Assembly (NCBI RefSeq): GCF_021730435.1
Contig: NZ_JABWGX010000021.1
Coordinates: 1-64,000, forward strand
Direction: 5' to 3'
Length of the DNA stretch: 64,000 nt
DNA from: Xanthobacter agilis
GTDB taxonomy: Bacteria > Pseudomonadota > Alphaproteobacteria > Rhizobiales > Xanthobacteraceae
Shown in pieces: positions 37,214 through 49,351 of the stretch (the first letter of the stretch is position 1; every line of letters starts with the position of its first letter). Under the pieces are notes generated by a model. It did no database searches and was not told where the DNA came from. It saw only the letters and a program-made list of their open reading frames with translations. A program made the position numbers and the translations under genes.

Positions 37214-37549
37214 TCAGTCCCCGGTGCCGGGCTCGGGGGAGAGCAGGGGCTCCTTGCCGGGCTTGCCGTCCCATTCCTTGGCGTCGGGCAAGGCGTCGCG
37301 CTTGATGGTGATGTTGGGCCACACCTGGGCATATTGGGCGTTCAGCGCCGCCCACTTTTCCAGGCCCGGCTCGGAATCGGGCTTGATGGCCTCGGCCGGA
37401 CATTCCGGCTCGCACACGCCGCAGTCGATGCATTCGTCCGGGTGGATGACGAGCATGTTCTCGCCCTCGTAGAAGCAATCCACGGGGCACACCGCGACAC
37501 AATCCGTGTACTTGCAGCGGATGCAGTTCTCGGTGACGACGTAAGCCAT
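37214..37549 (-). CDS. fdxA: Ferredoxin FdxA, 3Fe-4S/4Fe-4S
   Basis: A 111-residue seven-iron ferredoxin of the Azotobacter FdI type, a soluble low-potential electron carrier. Cysteines at 9, 17 and 50 fit the 3Fe-4S cluster and 21, 40, 43 and 46 the 4Fe-4S cluster; Cys25 is the usual free cysteine near it. The C-terminal 55 residues ([19 protein letters not shown]) are also typical. Located 80 bases before an S4-domain gene on the same strand, an arrangement common in this group. Confidence 0.95.
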   Translation of the reverse strand: MAYVVTENCIRCKYTDCVAVCPVDCFYEGENMLVIHPDECIDCGVCEPECPAEAIKPDSEPGLEKWAALNAQYAQVWPNITIKRDALPDAKEWDGKPGKEPLLSPEPGTGD

Positions 37550-37629
37550 GGCAATCCCTTTCGCGGCTTCGCGTAGCGCACCCGTCCTCGGGGCGCAAGC
37601 GCGCGCTTGCCGCGCTCTCCTATTGCACT

Positions 37630-38040
37630 TCAGTTGTCAGTGATTTCATCGAAAAGCGCGACGGTGGATGTAGCATCTCCGCGCCGTTCAGAAAAGCTCA
37701 AGACGCGCAGCACCCGCACCCGGGCATCAAGGGCGATGGTGAGCACCTGCCCCGCGCGCACCGCCTGCGCCGGCGTGGTGACGCGGGTACCGTCGAGACG
37801 CACATGACCGGCGCGGATCAAATCCGCGGCATCCGCGCGGCTGCGCACCACCCGCGCATGCCAGATCCAGCGGTCGAGGCGCTGGCGGCCGGGGACGCCG
37901 TCCGTTACCGGTGCGTCATCGCCCGGTGTCTGGGCGCCGGCCGAATCGCCGGGCGCCTGCGCCAACTTGTCCCGAGACCGCGGCTTCCTCACGCGAACCG
38001 ACACTCCGTCTTGCATCGCAAGGCGCCGGGGCGGCTCCAT
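37630..38040 (-). CDS. S4-domain RNA-binding protein (Hsp15-like)
   Basis: A 136-residue protein with an S4 fold ([20 protein letters not shown], then [20 protein letters not shown], about residues 54-100). Related HslR/Hsp15 proteins bind stalled 50S subunits with nascent chains. The first 50 residues are a charged, disordered extension. Start at 38040 (MEPPRR) or 38016 (MQDGVS). It follows the large helicase gene by 57 bases and may share its transcript. Confidence 0.85.
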   Translation of the reverse strand: MEPPRRLAMQDGVSVRVRKPRSRDKLAQAPGDSAGAQTPGDDAPVTDGVPGRQRLDRWIWHARVVRSRADAADLIRAGHVRLDGTRVTTPAQAVRAGQVLTIALDARVRVLRVLSFSERRGDATSTVALFDEITDN

Positions 38041-38097
38041 CGGGAGGCCGCCCCGGTCCGTGATCCTGGTGGGGTGCCGGCGTTAGGCTTCGCCGGC

Positions 38098-41373
<3,276 letters not shown>

Positions 41374-41604
41374 CGGCTTTGGCTTCGTCAGCTTCCGTGT
41401 GGGGGATCTGTACCATATTGGGGCGCGGGGGCGATGGCGAAAGGTGTGGATGGCGGAACGCGGAACGAAACGCGGACAAAGGGTGCGCGAATCGCGGCAC
41501 GCGGCCGCGCCGCGCTTTGTTCCAGCGCCCTTGTGGCGCCGCCGTGGGGTGCGTAAAGCTCACCATCTGGTTCCACTGCCCCGACGGCGAGAAGGAGGCC
41601 GAAC

Positions 41605-42345
41605 ATGCCGCTCAACCAGGCCACGGTCGATCCGGAGGAGGTCGCCCGCTTCGATGCGCTCGGCGCGGAGTGGTGGAACGAAAAGGGCAAGATGGCCCCG
41701 CTCCATGCCATGAACCCGGCGCGTCTCACCTTCCTGCGGGATGCCCTGGTGCGCCATTTCTCGCGGGACGAGAAGGCTCTGCGCCCGCTTCACGGCTTGC
41801 GCGTTCTCGACATCGGCTGCGGCGGTGGCCTCTTGAGCGAGCCCCTGGCGCGCATGGGGGCGCAGGTGACCGGCATCGACCCGGCCCCCGGCAATATCGA
41901 CGTGGCCCGCGCCCACGGCCGGGCCTCCGGCCTCGATATCGAATACCTGCCGTCCACGGCGGAGGAGCTGGCCGCCCGCGGCTCCCGCTTCAATGTGGTG
42001 GTGGCGCTGGAGGTGGTGGAGCATGTGGCCGATGTCGGCCTGTTCGTGCGCACCGCCGGGCAATTGGTGGAGGAGGGGGGACTGCTCATCCTCTCCACTT
42101 TGAATCGCACCGCCAAGAGCTTCGCCCTGGCCATCGTGGGCGCCGAATATGTGCTGCGGTGGCTGCCGCCGGGCACCCACAAGTGGGACAAGTTCATCAC
42201 CCCCGACGAGCTGGAGGCGACGCTGGCGGCGGCCGGCTACGCGCCGACGCAGAAGGCGGGGCTCGCCTACAATCCGCTGACCCGCGCGTTCAAGCTCTCG
42301 CCGGATCTCGACGTGAACTATTTTCTGGTGGCCGAGCGCATCTGA
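41605..42345 (+). CDS. ubiG: Ubiquinone biosynthesis O-methyltransferase
   Basis: A 246-residue class I SAM methyltransferase that makes both O-methylations in ubiquinone synthesis. N-terminus EEVARFDALGAEWWNEKGKM, SAM motif VLDIGCGGGLLSEPLAR and post-motif ALEVVEHVADV are those of UbiG, as is the C-terminal TRAFKLSPDLDVNYFLVAER. Start ATG 41605 follows GAAGGAGG. Divergent from the helicase, with a short gap in between. Confidence 0.95.
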   Translation: MPLNQATVDPEEVARFDALGAEWWNEKGKMAPLHAMNPARLTFLRDALVRHFSRDEKALRPLHGLRVLDIGCGGGLLSEPLARMGAQVTGIDPAPGNIDVARAHGRASGLDIEYLPSTAEELAARGSRFNVVVALEVVEHVADVGLFVRTAGQLVEEGGLLILSTLNRTAKSFALAIVGAEYVLRWLPPGTHKWDKFITPDELEATLAAAGYAPTQKAGLAYNPLTRAFKLSPDLDVNYFLVAERI

Positions 42346-42350
42346 TCCCG

Positions 42351-42377
42351 CCGGCACCGGTCCTCGACCGGTGCCGG
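42351..42377. terminator. Bidirectional terminator hairpin after ubiG
   Basis: CCGGCACCGGT (42351-42361) pairs perfectly with ACCGGTGCCGG (42367-42377) around a five-base loop. It lies between the stop of ubiG and the stop of the convergent S2P protease gene. The T-run that follows is weak (GCTTTATCT). Confidence 0.65.
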
Positions 42378-42435
42378 AGCGCTTTATCTGAGAGCGCTTC
42401 AGCCGGACACGCTTCAATCCAGGCGCGCGATGCGG

Positions 42436-43545
42436 TCAGCCCGCGCGGTGGAACAGGCTGGCGCCGTGATCGGGGCGGGCGGCGTGGAGCATCATCAGCT
42501 CGCCCACGTTTTCCGCCGTGAGCAGGCCGACCAGGCGTCCGCCGCCATCGAGCACGCCCACGGCCGGCGCCTGGGTGGAGGTGATGAGCTTCAGCGCCGC
42601 ATCGAGCCGGGCGCGGGCCTCCACGGTGGGAATGTCCTTCTGCATCACCGCGATGACCGGGGTCTGCGGGCCCTCGTCCTTCAGCGCGCGAATCATGGCG
42701 TCGCGGGTGAGCACGCCGCGCAGGTGGCCGGCGCCGTCCACCACCGGAAACTCCCGCTGAGTGGTGCGGATGAGCGCGTCGGCGGCCTCGTCCACGGTGG
42801 CGGTGGGGCCGAGGGTCTCGAAATGGGTGATCATGGCGTCGGCCACGCTGAGCCCGCGCGAGGCTTCCTTCAGCTGCACCTGCCCGGCCTCGCCGGAGGC
42901 GGCGAGGAACACGAACACGCCGATGATCATCAGCATCGGATTGAAGAAGATGCCCGCGAGCCCGAGCGCGATGGCGATGCCCTGGCCGATCGAGGCCGCC
43001 ACAGCCGTGGCCCGGCCGAACCCCATGTTCATGGCCAATAGGGCGCGCAGCACCCGCCCGCCGTCCATGGGAAAGGCGGGGATGAGATTGAACACCACCA
43101 GGAAGATGTTGGCCCCCGCCAGCTTCACCAGCATGGAGGTGCCGGGATCCTCGATCTTGGACAGGTCCTCCACATTGGCGCTGGCGCCGAGGATGAGCAG
43201 CAGGACGGCGGCGATCGCCACATTCACCAGCGGCCCGGCGATGGCCACCAGCAGCTCTTCGGAAGGCTTCTCCGGAATGCGTTCCAGGCTGGCGATGCCT
43301 CCGAATGGCCACAGGGTAATGTCAGGGGTCTTCACGCCAAAGTGACGTGCGGCGAAAACGTGCCCCAGTTCGTGCAGCAGGACGCAGGCGAACAGGAGGG
43401 CGACGAACAACACCCCCTGCCAGGCCGCATCGGCTCCGCCGGTGCGATAGTAGGCGGCCCAGATCCACACCAGGAACAGCAGAAACGTCACGTGGATGCG
43501 GATGGCGGTCTCGCCGAGGCGTCCGATGGTCACTGACCAGGGCAT
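42436..43545 (-). CDS. Site-2 protease family metalloprotease with CBS pair
   Basis: A 369-residue membrane protease (M50B, Rip3/SpoIVFB-like). Zinc motif HELGH at 58-62, second motif NLIPAFPMDGGRVLRALLA, four to six hydrophobic segments in the first 220 residues, then two CBS domains (about 235-369; VADAMITHFETLG and VIAVMQKDIPTVE mark their starts) that bind adenine nucleotides. Such enzymes cut membrane-bound anti-sigma factors or similar clients; the client is unknown. Start at 43545 (MPWSVTIGRLG), the family start; ten residues more are open upstream. Confidence 0.9.
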   Translation of the reverse strand: MPWSVTIGRLGETAIRIHVTFLLFLVWIWAAYYRTGGADAAWQGVLFVALLFACVLLHELGHVFAARHFGVKTPDITLWPFGGIASLERIPEKPSEELLVAIAGPLVNVAIAAVLLLILGASANVEDLSKIEDPGTSMLVKLAGANIFLVVFNLIPAFPMDGGRVLRALLAMNMGFGRATAVAASIGQGIAIALGLAGIFFNPMLMIIGVFVFLAASGEAGQVQLKEASRGLSVADAMITHFETLGPTATVDEAADALIRTTQREFPVVDGAGHLRGVLTRDAMIRALKDEGPQTPVIAVMQKDIPTVEARARLDAALKLITSTQAPAVGVLDGGGRLVGLLTAENVGELMMLHAARPDHGASLFHRAG

Positions 43546-43654
43546 GGGGGCTCTCCAAAGGGGCGTTCCACACATAGACCCCTCGTCCGGCGACGCAATA
43601 CGCGGCGCATGAGTATTGAAGCTAAGGCTACCTTACAATAAGATTGGCAATGAA

Positions 43655-44125
43655 ATGGCGGACACTCCTCTCGGCTTCCTGCTCGTCGATGCGGCGCGCC
43701 TCTATCGCGCCCGCATCGACCGCGCCTTCACCCACGCCGGCCTCGGCCTGACGGCGGGAGAGGCGCGGACGCTGGCCTATGTGGACCTGCATCCGGGTCT
43801 GCGGCAGAGCGCGTTGGCGGTGAAAATGAATGTGGAGCCCATGACGCTGGTGGGGTTCCTCGACGCGCTCGAAAGCCAAGGGCTGGTGGCGCGGGAGACC
43901 GACCCCCGCGACCGGCGCGCCAAGATCGTGCGCCTCACGGCGGCGGCAACACCTTACCTTGCTGGCGTGCAGGCGGCGGCGGCGGTGGCCCGGGGCGAGG
44001 CACTCACCGGCTTTTCCGAAGCCGATCAGGCCCGGCTGCGCGCATTTCTCCTGCTCATCCGCGACAACCTCGCCCGTTGCCGCGAGGAGGAGGGGCGGGA
44101 CGACGGGGACAAGGACGACAAATGA
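43655..44125 (+). CDS. MarR-family regulator of adjacent MFS pump
   Basis: A 156-residue MarR protein with winged helix-turn-helix (RQSALAVKMNVEPMTLVGFL, about residues 50-69) and wing ETDPRDRRAKIVRLT. Start ATG 43655. Its stop overlaps the next start (ATGA), so it is cotranscribed with a drug-type MFS transporter, which it probably represses until a ligand binds. It is divergent from the S2P protease gene. The C-terminus is Asp/Lys/Glu-rich. Confidence 0.88.
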   Translation: MADTPLGFLLVDAARLYRARIDRAFTHAGLGLTAGEARTLAYVDLHPGLRQSALAVKMNVEPMTLVGFLDALESQGLVARETDPRDRRAKIVRLTAAATPYLAGVQAAAAVARGEALTGFSEADQARLRAFLLLIRDNLARCREEEGRDDGDKDDK

Positions 44126-45480
44126 AGCCTGCCGCGTTCACCACCGCATCGCTCTCGCCCGCGCCGACGCCGATGATGTCGGAGCTGCGCGTCGCCGTCA
44201 TCGGCGCGCTGATGGTGATGCTCGGTCCCATCAGCCTGGCCATGTACACGCCGGCCATGCCGACCCTGGTGAGCGCGTTCGACACCACCCCCGCCACCGT
44301 GAAGCTGACGCTCACGGTGTTCTTCCTGGGCTTCGCATTCTCGCAATTGGCCTGCGGGCCGTTGTCGGATGCCTTCGGGCGGCGGCCGGTGGCGCTGTCC
44401 TTCTTCGGCATCTACATGCTGGGCGCGCTGGTCGCGACCTGGGCCCCGACCATGGGCTGGCTGATCCTGGGGCGCGGCCTGCAGGGGGTGGGGTGCGCGG
44501 CCGGCATCGCCATCTCGCGCGCCATCGTGCGCGATCAATATATCGGCCAGACCTCCGCCCGCATCATGAACCTCATCGGCACCATGCTCGCCATCGGGCC
44601 GGCGGTGTCGCCCAGCCTCGGCGGGCTGATCCTGGGGGCCGCGGGCTGGCACATGATCTTCGTGGCCATGGCCATCTATGGCGTGGTGCTGCTGGGGTTG
44701 CTCTCATTCTTCGTGCCGGAGACGAACCGCGCGCGGGATCCGGCCCTGGCCGCGCCGGGGCGCATCGCCCGGAGCTACGCGCGGCTTCTCCGCGACCGCA
44801 CCTTCATGCGGGCCAGCCTCGTCCTGGGCGGTGGCCTGGGCGCCATCTATACCTTCTCCGCGCTGCTGCCGTTCGTGCTGATCCAGCAGGTGGGGCTCAC
44901 CCCCACCGAGTTCGGCCTCGCCATGCTCGGGCAGACCGGCTCGTTCCTGTTCGGCACGCTGGTGGCCGGGCGCCTGCTGAAGCGCATGAGCGCTTCCGCT
45001 CTGGTGCCCCTCGGCCTCGTGCTGGTGCTGGCCGGGGCGGCGGGGCTGGCGATCGGGCTGCGGATTCTGGAACCCTCGACGCTCACCGTGATGGGGCCCG
45101 TCGGGCTGTGGGCTTGCGGCATCGCCATGCTGCTGCCGGGGTGCACCACGGCGGCGCTGGCGGGCTTTCCCACCATCGCCGGCGCGGCTTCGGCCCTGAT
45201 GGGCTTCATGCAGATCGGCGGCGGCTTCCTCGGCACCGCGGTGGCGGCGCTCCTGCCCGCGCCGCTGGCGGGGCTGGTCACGCTGGTGCCGGTGATGGCG
45301 CTGGTGGCGGTGGGCGGGCATGTGCTGCTGCGGCCGCGCACCCGGATGCCGGAGGAGATGGAAGCGCCCGGCGCGGCGGCGGTGGACGCCACCGACCTTG
45401 AGCTCGCGGCCGATCCCCTCGGCGTGGTGGGTGCCGCCGGCGAGGAAATCGAGGTGAAGACCTACGGCCACCGGAATTAG
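44122..45480 (+). CDS. MFS efflux transporter, Bcr/CflA type
   Basis: A 452-residue twelve-helix major facilitator. Motif A GPLSDAFGRRPVAL follows helix 2, and helix 5 carries the antiporter motif C-like GPAVSPSLGGLI, both typical of drug:proton antiporters of the Bcr/CflA branch. A soluble acidic tail of about 45 residues follows helix 12. Translationally coupled to the marR gene in front. The substrate is unknown. Confidence 0.9.
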   Translation: MKPAAFTTASLSPAPTPMMSELRVAVIGALMVMLGPISLAMYTPAMPTLVSAFDTTPATVKLTLTVFFLGFAFSQLACGPLSDAFGRRPVALSFFGIYMLGALVATWAPTMGWLILGRGLQGVGCAAGIAISRAIVRDQYIGQTSARIMNLIGTMLAIGPAVSPSLGGLILGAAGWHMIFVAMAIYGVVLLGLLSFFVPETNRARDPALAAPGRIARSYARLLRDRTFMRASLVLGGGLGAIYTFSALLPFVLIQQVGLTPTEFGLAMLGQTGSFLFGTLVAGRLLKRMSASALVPLGLVLVLAGAAGLAIGLRILEPSTLTVMGPVGLWACGIAMLLPGCTTAALAGFPTIAGAASALMGFMQIGGGFLGTAVAALLPAPLAGLVTLVPVMALVAVGGHVLLRPRTRMPEEMEAPGAAAVDATDLELAADPLGVVGAAGEEIEVKTYGHRN

Positions 45481-45585
45481 GCGGTTCCCGGCGCCCGGCC
45501 GATGTTCGCGGTTGACCGTTCTCCCATGGTCATGGTCAATCTTCCGCGGGGCCGCGCAGCGGTCCGGGGTGAGGGGGAGATCTAG

Positions 45586-46002
45586 ATGAAGTTCGCAGGA
45601 CTTGTCCTGGCGGCGCTGCTGGCGCTGCCAGCGGCGTCGGCCCATGCGCAGACGGTCAGCTACGCCGAAGCCGCCGGCCTTCTGGCCCAGCATTGTGGCG
45701 AAGACATCATGCGGCACTGCCGGGGCGTCAATCTCGGCGATGGGGCCATCAACCAGTGCCTCGCGGCCCATCAGGCAGAGCTGTCGCCGGCCTGCGCCGC
45801 CAACCACGAATCCATCCGCCAGATGACCGAGGCCCGTGCCGCCGCCCAGCAGGCCGTGTACAAGGTCTGCGACCGCGACCGGGCCGAGTTCTGTCCCGGC
45901 GTGGTGCCCGGCGACGGCAATCTGGTGTCCTGCCTCCTGGAGGCGTCCAAGGTGGTGAGCCAGGCCTGCACCGCCGCCCTCACCAATGCCGGCTACCGCT
46001 GA
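45586..46002 (+). CDS. Exported cysteine-rich-repeat protein
   Basis: A 138-residue periplasmic protein. Signal peptide to about residue 21 (ending AHAQ), then two GLG1-type cysteine repeats: LAQHCGEDIMRHCRGV with later INQCLAAHQAELSPAC, and VCDRDRAEFCPGVVPG with VSCLLEASKVVSQAC. The evenly spaced cysteines would form disulfides. The function of such bacterial repeats is not established. Its stop touches the start of the OmpA-like gene, so the two are made together. Confidence 0.8.
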   Translation: MKFAGLVLAALLALPAASAHAQTVSYAEAAGLLAQHCGEDIMRHCRGVNLGDGAINQCLAAHQAELSPACAANHESIRQMTEARAAAQQAVYKVCDRDRAEFCPGVVPGDGNLVSCLLEASKVVSQACTAALTNAGYR

Positions 46003-46649
46003 TGCGCGCCGCAAAGAAGCAGGAGATGGGCACCATGACCCTTTCGCGTGTCACCCTCGCCTTCGGCGCCCTGTGCGCCGGCGCGGCCTTGTCGCTCGGC
46101 GCGGTTTCGCCCGCGGCGGCCCAGGCCTTCACGCCCAATGCCGAGATCGTCCAGGGCCTCACCAGCTCGGTGAGCGATGTGCCCGGCGTGTCGGCGGAGG
46201 CGCTGCGCGACCTCGCCAAGGCCCACATGCAGTATCAGGGCCCGCCCGAGAGCCGCCCGCCGCTGGCGCTGCAGCTCGACCAGCTGGCGCAGATCAATGT
46301 GGAGATCGAGTTCGACCTGAACTCGGCGATGGTGAAGCCTTCGTCCTACCGCACCCTCGGCGCCATCGCCGACGCCATGCACAATCCGGTGCTGCTCGGC
46401 TACAAGTTCCTGGTGGTCGGCAACACCGACGCCACCGGCACCCGCGAATACAACATGAAGCTCAGTCAGGAGCGCGCCGACGCCATCGCCCAGGCGCTCA
46501 CCAGCACCTTCCGGGTGGACCCGCGCCGCATCGAGTCCGTCGGGCTGGGCGAAGAGGCGTTGCAGAACACGAAGAATCCGGACGCGGCCATCAATCGCCG
46601 GGTGCAGATCTTCAACATCGGTCGCACCGGCCCGCTGCCACAGCAGTGA
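46002..46649 (+). CDS. OmpA-family peptidoglycan-binding protein
   Basis: A 215-residue exported protein: signal peptide (to about residue 41, SPAAAQA), a linker, and a C-terminal OmpA domain (about 100-210) with VEIEFDLNSAMVKPSSYRTL, VVGNTDATGTREYNMKLSQE and NRRVQI. Asp in GNTDATG and Arg in INRRV are the residues that hold diaminopimelate of peptidoglycan. Start could be 46002, 46026 or 46035; the first joins the previous stop. Probably an envelope-anchoring protein working with the cysteine-rich protein. Confidence 0.85.
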   Translation: MRAAKKQEMGTMTLSRVTLAFGALCAGAALSLGAVSPAAAQAFTPNAEIVQGLTSSVSDVPGVSAEALRDLAKAHMQYQGPPESRPPLALQLDQLAQINVEIEFDLNSAMVKPSSYRTLGAIADAMHNPVLLGYKFLVVGNTDATGTREYNMKLSQERADAIAQALTSTFRVDPRRIESVGLGEEALQNTKNPDAAINRRVQIFNIGRTGPLPQQ

Positions 46650-46690
46650 CAAAACCCCGGCCGGTCATGCCGGCCGGCTCGCATTCCAGA

Positions 46691-46725
46691 CCAAAGGCCC
46701 GTGAGCTTCACTCGCGGGCCTTTGG
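46691..46725. terminator. Strong terminator hairpin after the ompA-like gene
   Basis: CCAAAGGCCCGTGAG and CTCGCGGGCCTTTGG form a 15-base stem with one mismatch and a five-base loop, followed by CTTTATGGGCCTTTA. A second, perfect hairpin (CCGGCCGG, 46657-46664, with its partner 46670-46677) precedes it. Together they separate the rightward ompA-like unit from the leftward H1-like gene. Confidence 0.75.
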
Positions 46726-46937
46726 CTTTATGGGCCTTTACCTTTATGGGCTTTCCGTGCGCGCGAGGCGTACGGACATTTTTCCCTGTGCGTGATCGCT
46801 CGGCCGTCCCTCAAGCGCGGCGGTATCCGCCACGCTTGAGGATGAGGTCGGGAGCCCGACGCCCGGGCCTCGCCCGCCGGCCTCGGCCGAGGCCGAATGG
46901 CAACGGTTTCAACCCTCCGCCCCGGTGCGCGGGGCCA

Positions 46938-47684
46938 TCAGCTCTTGCGGGGTGCCTTCGCGGGGGCCTTGGAGGTGGGGGCCTTCGTCGCGGGAGCCTT
47001 GATCGCGGGAGCTTTGGCTACCGGGGCCTTGGCTACCGGGGCCTTGGCGCTGCTCTTGGCGGTCGTTTTGGCCACGGTCTTGGCCCCGGCCTTGGCGGCC
47101 GCTGGGGCCGGCGCATCCGTGGCCGGAGCAGCGGCCGGCGTCGTCTCGGTCACCGCGGGCGCGGCCGCCGTCTTCGCCACGGTCTTCGTCTTCGTCGCCG
47201 TCTTGGCCATTGGCTGGGCTACCGGCGTTTTCGCCGCAGCGACCTTTGCGGCCGGCTTGGTCTCGGCTTTGGCCGCCGGTTTCGCGGCAGCCTTGGCCAC
47301 CGGCTTCGCCGGGGCCACAGTGACCGCGCTCTTGGTCGGCGCTGCGGTCTTGGGTGCAGGCGTGGTGGCCGCGGCAGTCTTGGCCGCGGTTGCCTTCGGT
47401 GCGGTGGCCTTGGCGACCGCAGCTTTCGGGGGGGCGGCCTTGGGTGTGGCGGCCTTGGGGGAGGGGGTCTTGGCCGCGGTCGCCTTCACCGGCGACTCCG
47501 CGCTTTTGGAAACGGCGCTTTTGGACGCGGTCACCTTCGGCTCGGCCTTGGGCTTGTCCGGCACCTGGGTCAGGCAGGATGCCGCCAGCGCCTTGATCTC
47601 GTCGTGGGTCACGCTGCCGGGATCCTTGAGCGCCTTCGCTGCGATTTTGCTCACCGCGGCGCTGGTGACTTCTGTCTTCGCCAT
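46938..47684 (-). CDS. Lys/Ala/Pro-rich histone H1-like protein
   Basis: A 248-residue protein starting MAKTEVTSAAVSKIAAKALK at 47684. The first 50 residues may fold (DPGSVTHDEIKALAASCLTQ); the remaining 200 are a low-complexity tail of Ala, Lys, Pro and Thr with many KAPVA/KAPAT and KTAAA units, like the tail of eukaryotic H1 and bacterial HC1/HC2/AlgP. The high Lys content points to DNA binding and nucleoid organisation. The tandem units vary in number among strains in such proteins, so length may be unstable. Confidence 0.75.
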   Translation of the reverse strand: MAKTEVTSAAVSKIAAKALKDPGSVTHDEIKALAASCLTQVPDKPKAEPKVTASKSAVSKSAESPVKATAAKTPSPKAATPKAAPPKAAVAKATAPKATAAKTAAATTPAPKTAAPTKSAVTVAPAKPVAKAAAKPAAKAETKPAAKVAAAKTPVAQPMAKTATKTKTVAKTAAAPAVTETTPAAAPATDAPAPAAAKAGAKTVAKTTAKSSAKAPVAKAPVAKAPAIKAPATKAPTSKAPAKAPRKS

Positions 47685-47975
47685 TCTCGCCTCCACATCT
47701 GCCAGCCGGCGAAGAGTTCGCGAATCAGTGTTTCCGCCAGCATCCCATTGATCTCGTGGAACGACTTCGGAATGGTTAACGCCAGATCAAGGTTTGATGT
47801 CAGGCGCGGAAGCGGCGCGGGCACGCGCTTTTCATCGCGGGACGCCGAAATCCGCGCGCCCCGGCCGTCGCGCCGACTGCGAGTGTCATGCCTGCGTCGA
47901 GGGATGCGCCTAGGTTCCCGCCCGAGCCGAATCGGATCGGGGTGTGCGCGGCGATCCGGCAACAGGAGGGGCCTC

Positions 47976-48425
47976 ATGATTACGCGTCCGTCCATACTCT
48001 TCGTCTGCCGCGACAATGCCGGGCTGAGCCTGATGGCGGAGGCCCTCACCATGCACATCTACGCGCGGGTGCGCGCCTTCAGCGCGGCCACGGCGCTGGC
48101 CGGGCCGGTGGACGGGGCCGCCCTCGACTGCCTGGAGCGGGACGGTGTCGCGATCGACGGCCTGTCCTCCAAGCCGGTGGAATTGTTCGGGCTTTCCGGT
48201 GCGCCGCGGGTCGACGCGGTGGTGGCGCTGGTGCCGGACGCGCACCGGGCGGCGCGGCGTCTGCCCTGGATGCACCTGCTGCGCCTGCGTGGCTGGGGCT
48301 TCGAGGACGTCGCGCGCCTGCCCGACCCGCAGGAGCGGCGCCGGGCCTATCGCCGCATGATGCCCGAACTGCGGGCCGCCATCTGCGCCCTGGTGGAGCG
48401 GGACCTGACCCCCGCCGCCGCCTGA
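47976..48425 (+). CDS. ArsC/LMW-phosphatase-fold protein without catalytic Arg
   Basis: A 149-residue protein with the low-molecular-weight phosphatase fold used by thioredoxin-linked arsenate reductases. The P-loop is recognisable as CRDNAGLSLMAEA, with Cys11 and Ser18, but the Arg that ends the CX5R loop is Leu17. Without it phosphate or arsenate binding should be poor, so it is more likely a regulator or diverged enzyme. Start ATG 47976 follows CAGGAGG. No ars gene is nearby. Confidence 0.75.
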   Translation: MITRPSILFVCRDNAGLSLMAEALTMHIYARVRAFSAATALAGPVDGAALDCLERDGVAIDGLSSKPVELFGLSGAPRVDAVVALVPDAHRAARRLPWMHLLRLRGWGFEDVARLPDPQERRRAYRRMMPELRAAICALVERDLTPAAA

Positions 48426-48432
48426 GGGCGCC

Positions 48433-49173
48433 TCACATCCGGTTCGGAAGGCCGGCGCGAATCTCCCGCAGGGTGCGGCGCTGGCGGCCTTCGGCGTCGA
48501 AATTGCCGGGGTCGAGCCAGGCCTCGAAGGCCGCCTTCGCGCGCGGCCAGTCCTGGTCGAGCAGCGCGAACCAGGCGGTGTCGCGATTGCGCCCCTTGAC
48601 GATCATGTGTTGGCGGAACACCCCCTCGAAGGTGAAGCCGAGCCGCTCCGCCGCGCGCCGGGAGGGGGTGTTGAGCGCGTTGCATTTCCACTCATAGCGG
48701 CGAAAGCCGAGGGTCTCGAAGGCGTGGCGCGCCATGAGAAACATCGCCTCGGTGCCGCCCGGCCGCGCCTGAAGCGCCGGCGTGAACAGGATATTGCCCA
48801 CTTCCACCACCCGATGCGTCGGTTCCACCCGCATGTAGGTGGCGTGGCCCACCGCGCGCCCGGTGTCGGCCTCCTCGATGGCGAACAGCAGCGGATCGGC
48901 CTTGGCCGCCGCTTCGGCATAATAGCGGGTGAAGGCATGAAGATCGGCGAACGGCTCGGGGCTCAGATAGGCCCACAGCGCCGCGTGGTCCGGGCCGTGG
49001 GACAAGGCGTGGAGGTCCGGTCCGTGGCGGGCGACGTCGAACGGCACCACGCGCACATGGCGCCCGTCCAGGGTCACCGGCGCCGGGCGGCGGGCGGCTG
49101 GCCCCGCCACCGGCGCGCCGAGGGGCAGGTGGGGCGCCGGCCCCTGGTCGGTCATCGGTTCCCGGTCGGTCAT
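48433..49173 (-). CDS. GNAT N-acetyltransferase (RimJ/RimL type)
   Basis: A 246-residue acetyltransferase of the Acetyltransf_3 group. Strands and the acetyl-CoA loop are seen in GHATYMRVEPTHRVVEVGNI and ARPGGTEAMFLMARHAFETL, and AAERLGFTFEGVFRQHMIVK is the family's C-terminal signature. The first 35 residues are Pro-rich and disordered. Start at 49173 or 49155 (both ATG). Faces the arsC-like gene and is divergent from bioM. Acceptor unknown. Confidence 0.85.
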   Translation of the reverse strand: MTDREPMTDQGPAPHLPLGAPVAGPAARRPAPVTLDGRHVRVVPFDVARHGPDLHALSHGPDHAALWAYLSPEPFADLHAFTRYYAEAAAKADPLLFAIEEADTGRAVGHATYMRVEPTHRVVEVGNILFTPALQARPGGTEAMFLMARHAFETLGFRRYEWKCNALNTPSRRAAERLGFTFEGVFRQHMIVKGRNRDTAWFALLDQDWPRAKAAFEAWLDPGNFDAEGRQRRTLREIRAGLPNRM

Positions 49174-49351
49174 CGCTTCCCCCTTGGGGTCACACGTCGG
49201 TCGAGGCCGCGCGCGGGCGGCCCGCATGGGCGGGTGATACGCCACCCCGGCACCGGGTGCCACTGGCGCGGCCGTCGCGCCCGCCGCGCGTGCTGTTGGG
49301 GGGTTGCGCCGGGCGGGGATCGGTATATCGAGGAGCCGACAGGTGCCGCGC

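Noticed and set aside
46938..47751. A 284-codon plus-strand frame of Ala/Val/Gly-rich sequence opposite the H1-like gene
   Set aside because: Mirror image of the Lys/Ala repeats; looks like a membrane protein only because of base composition.
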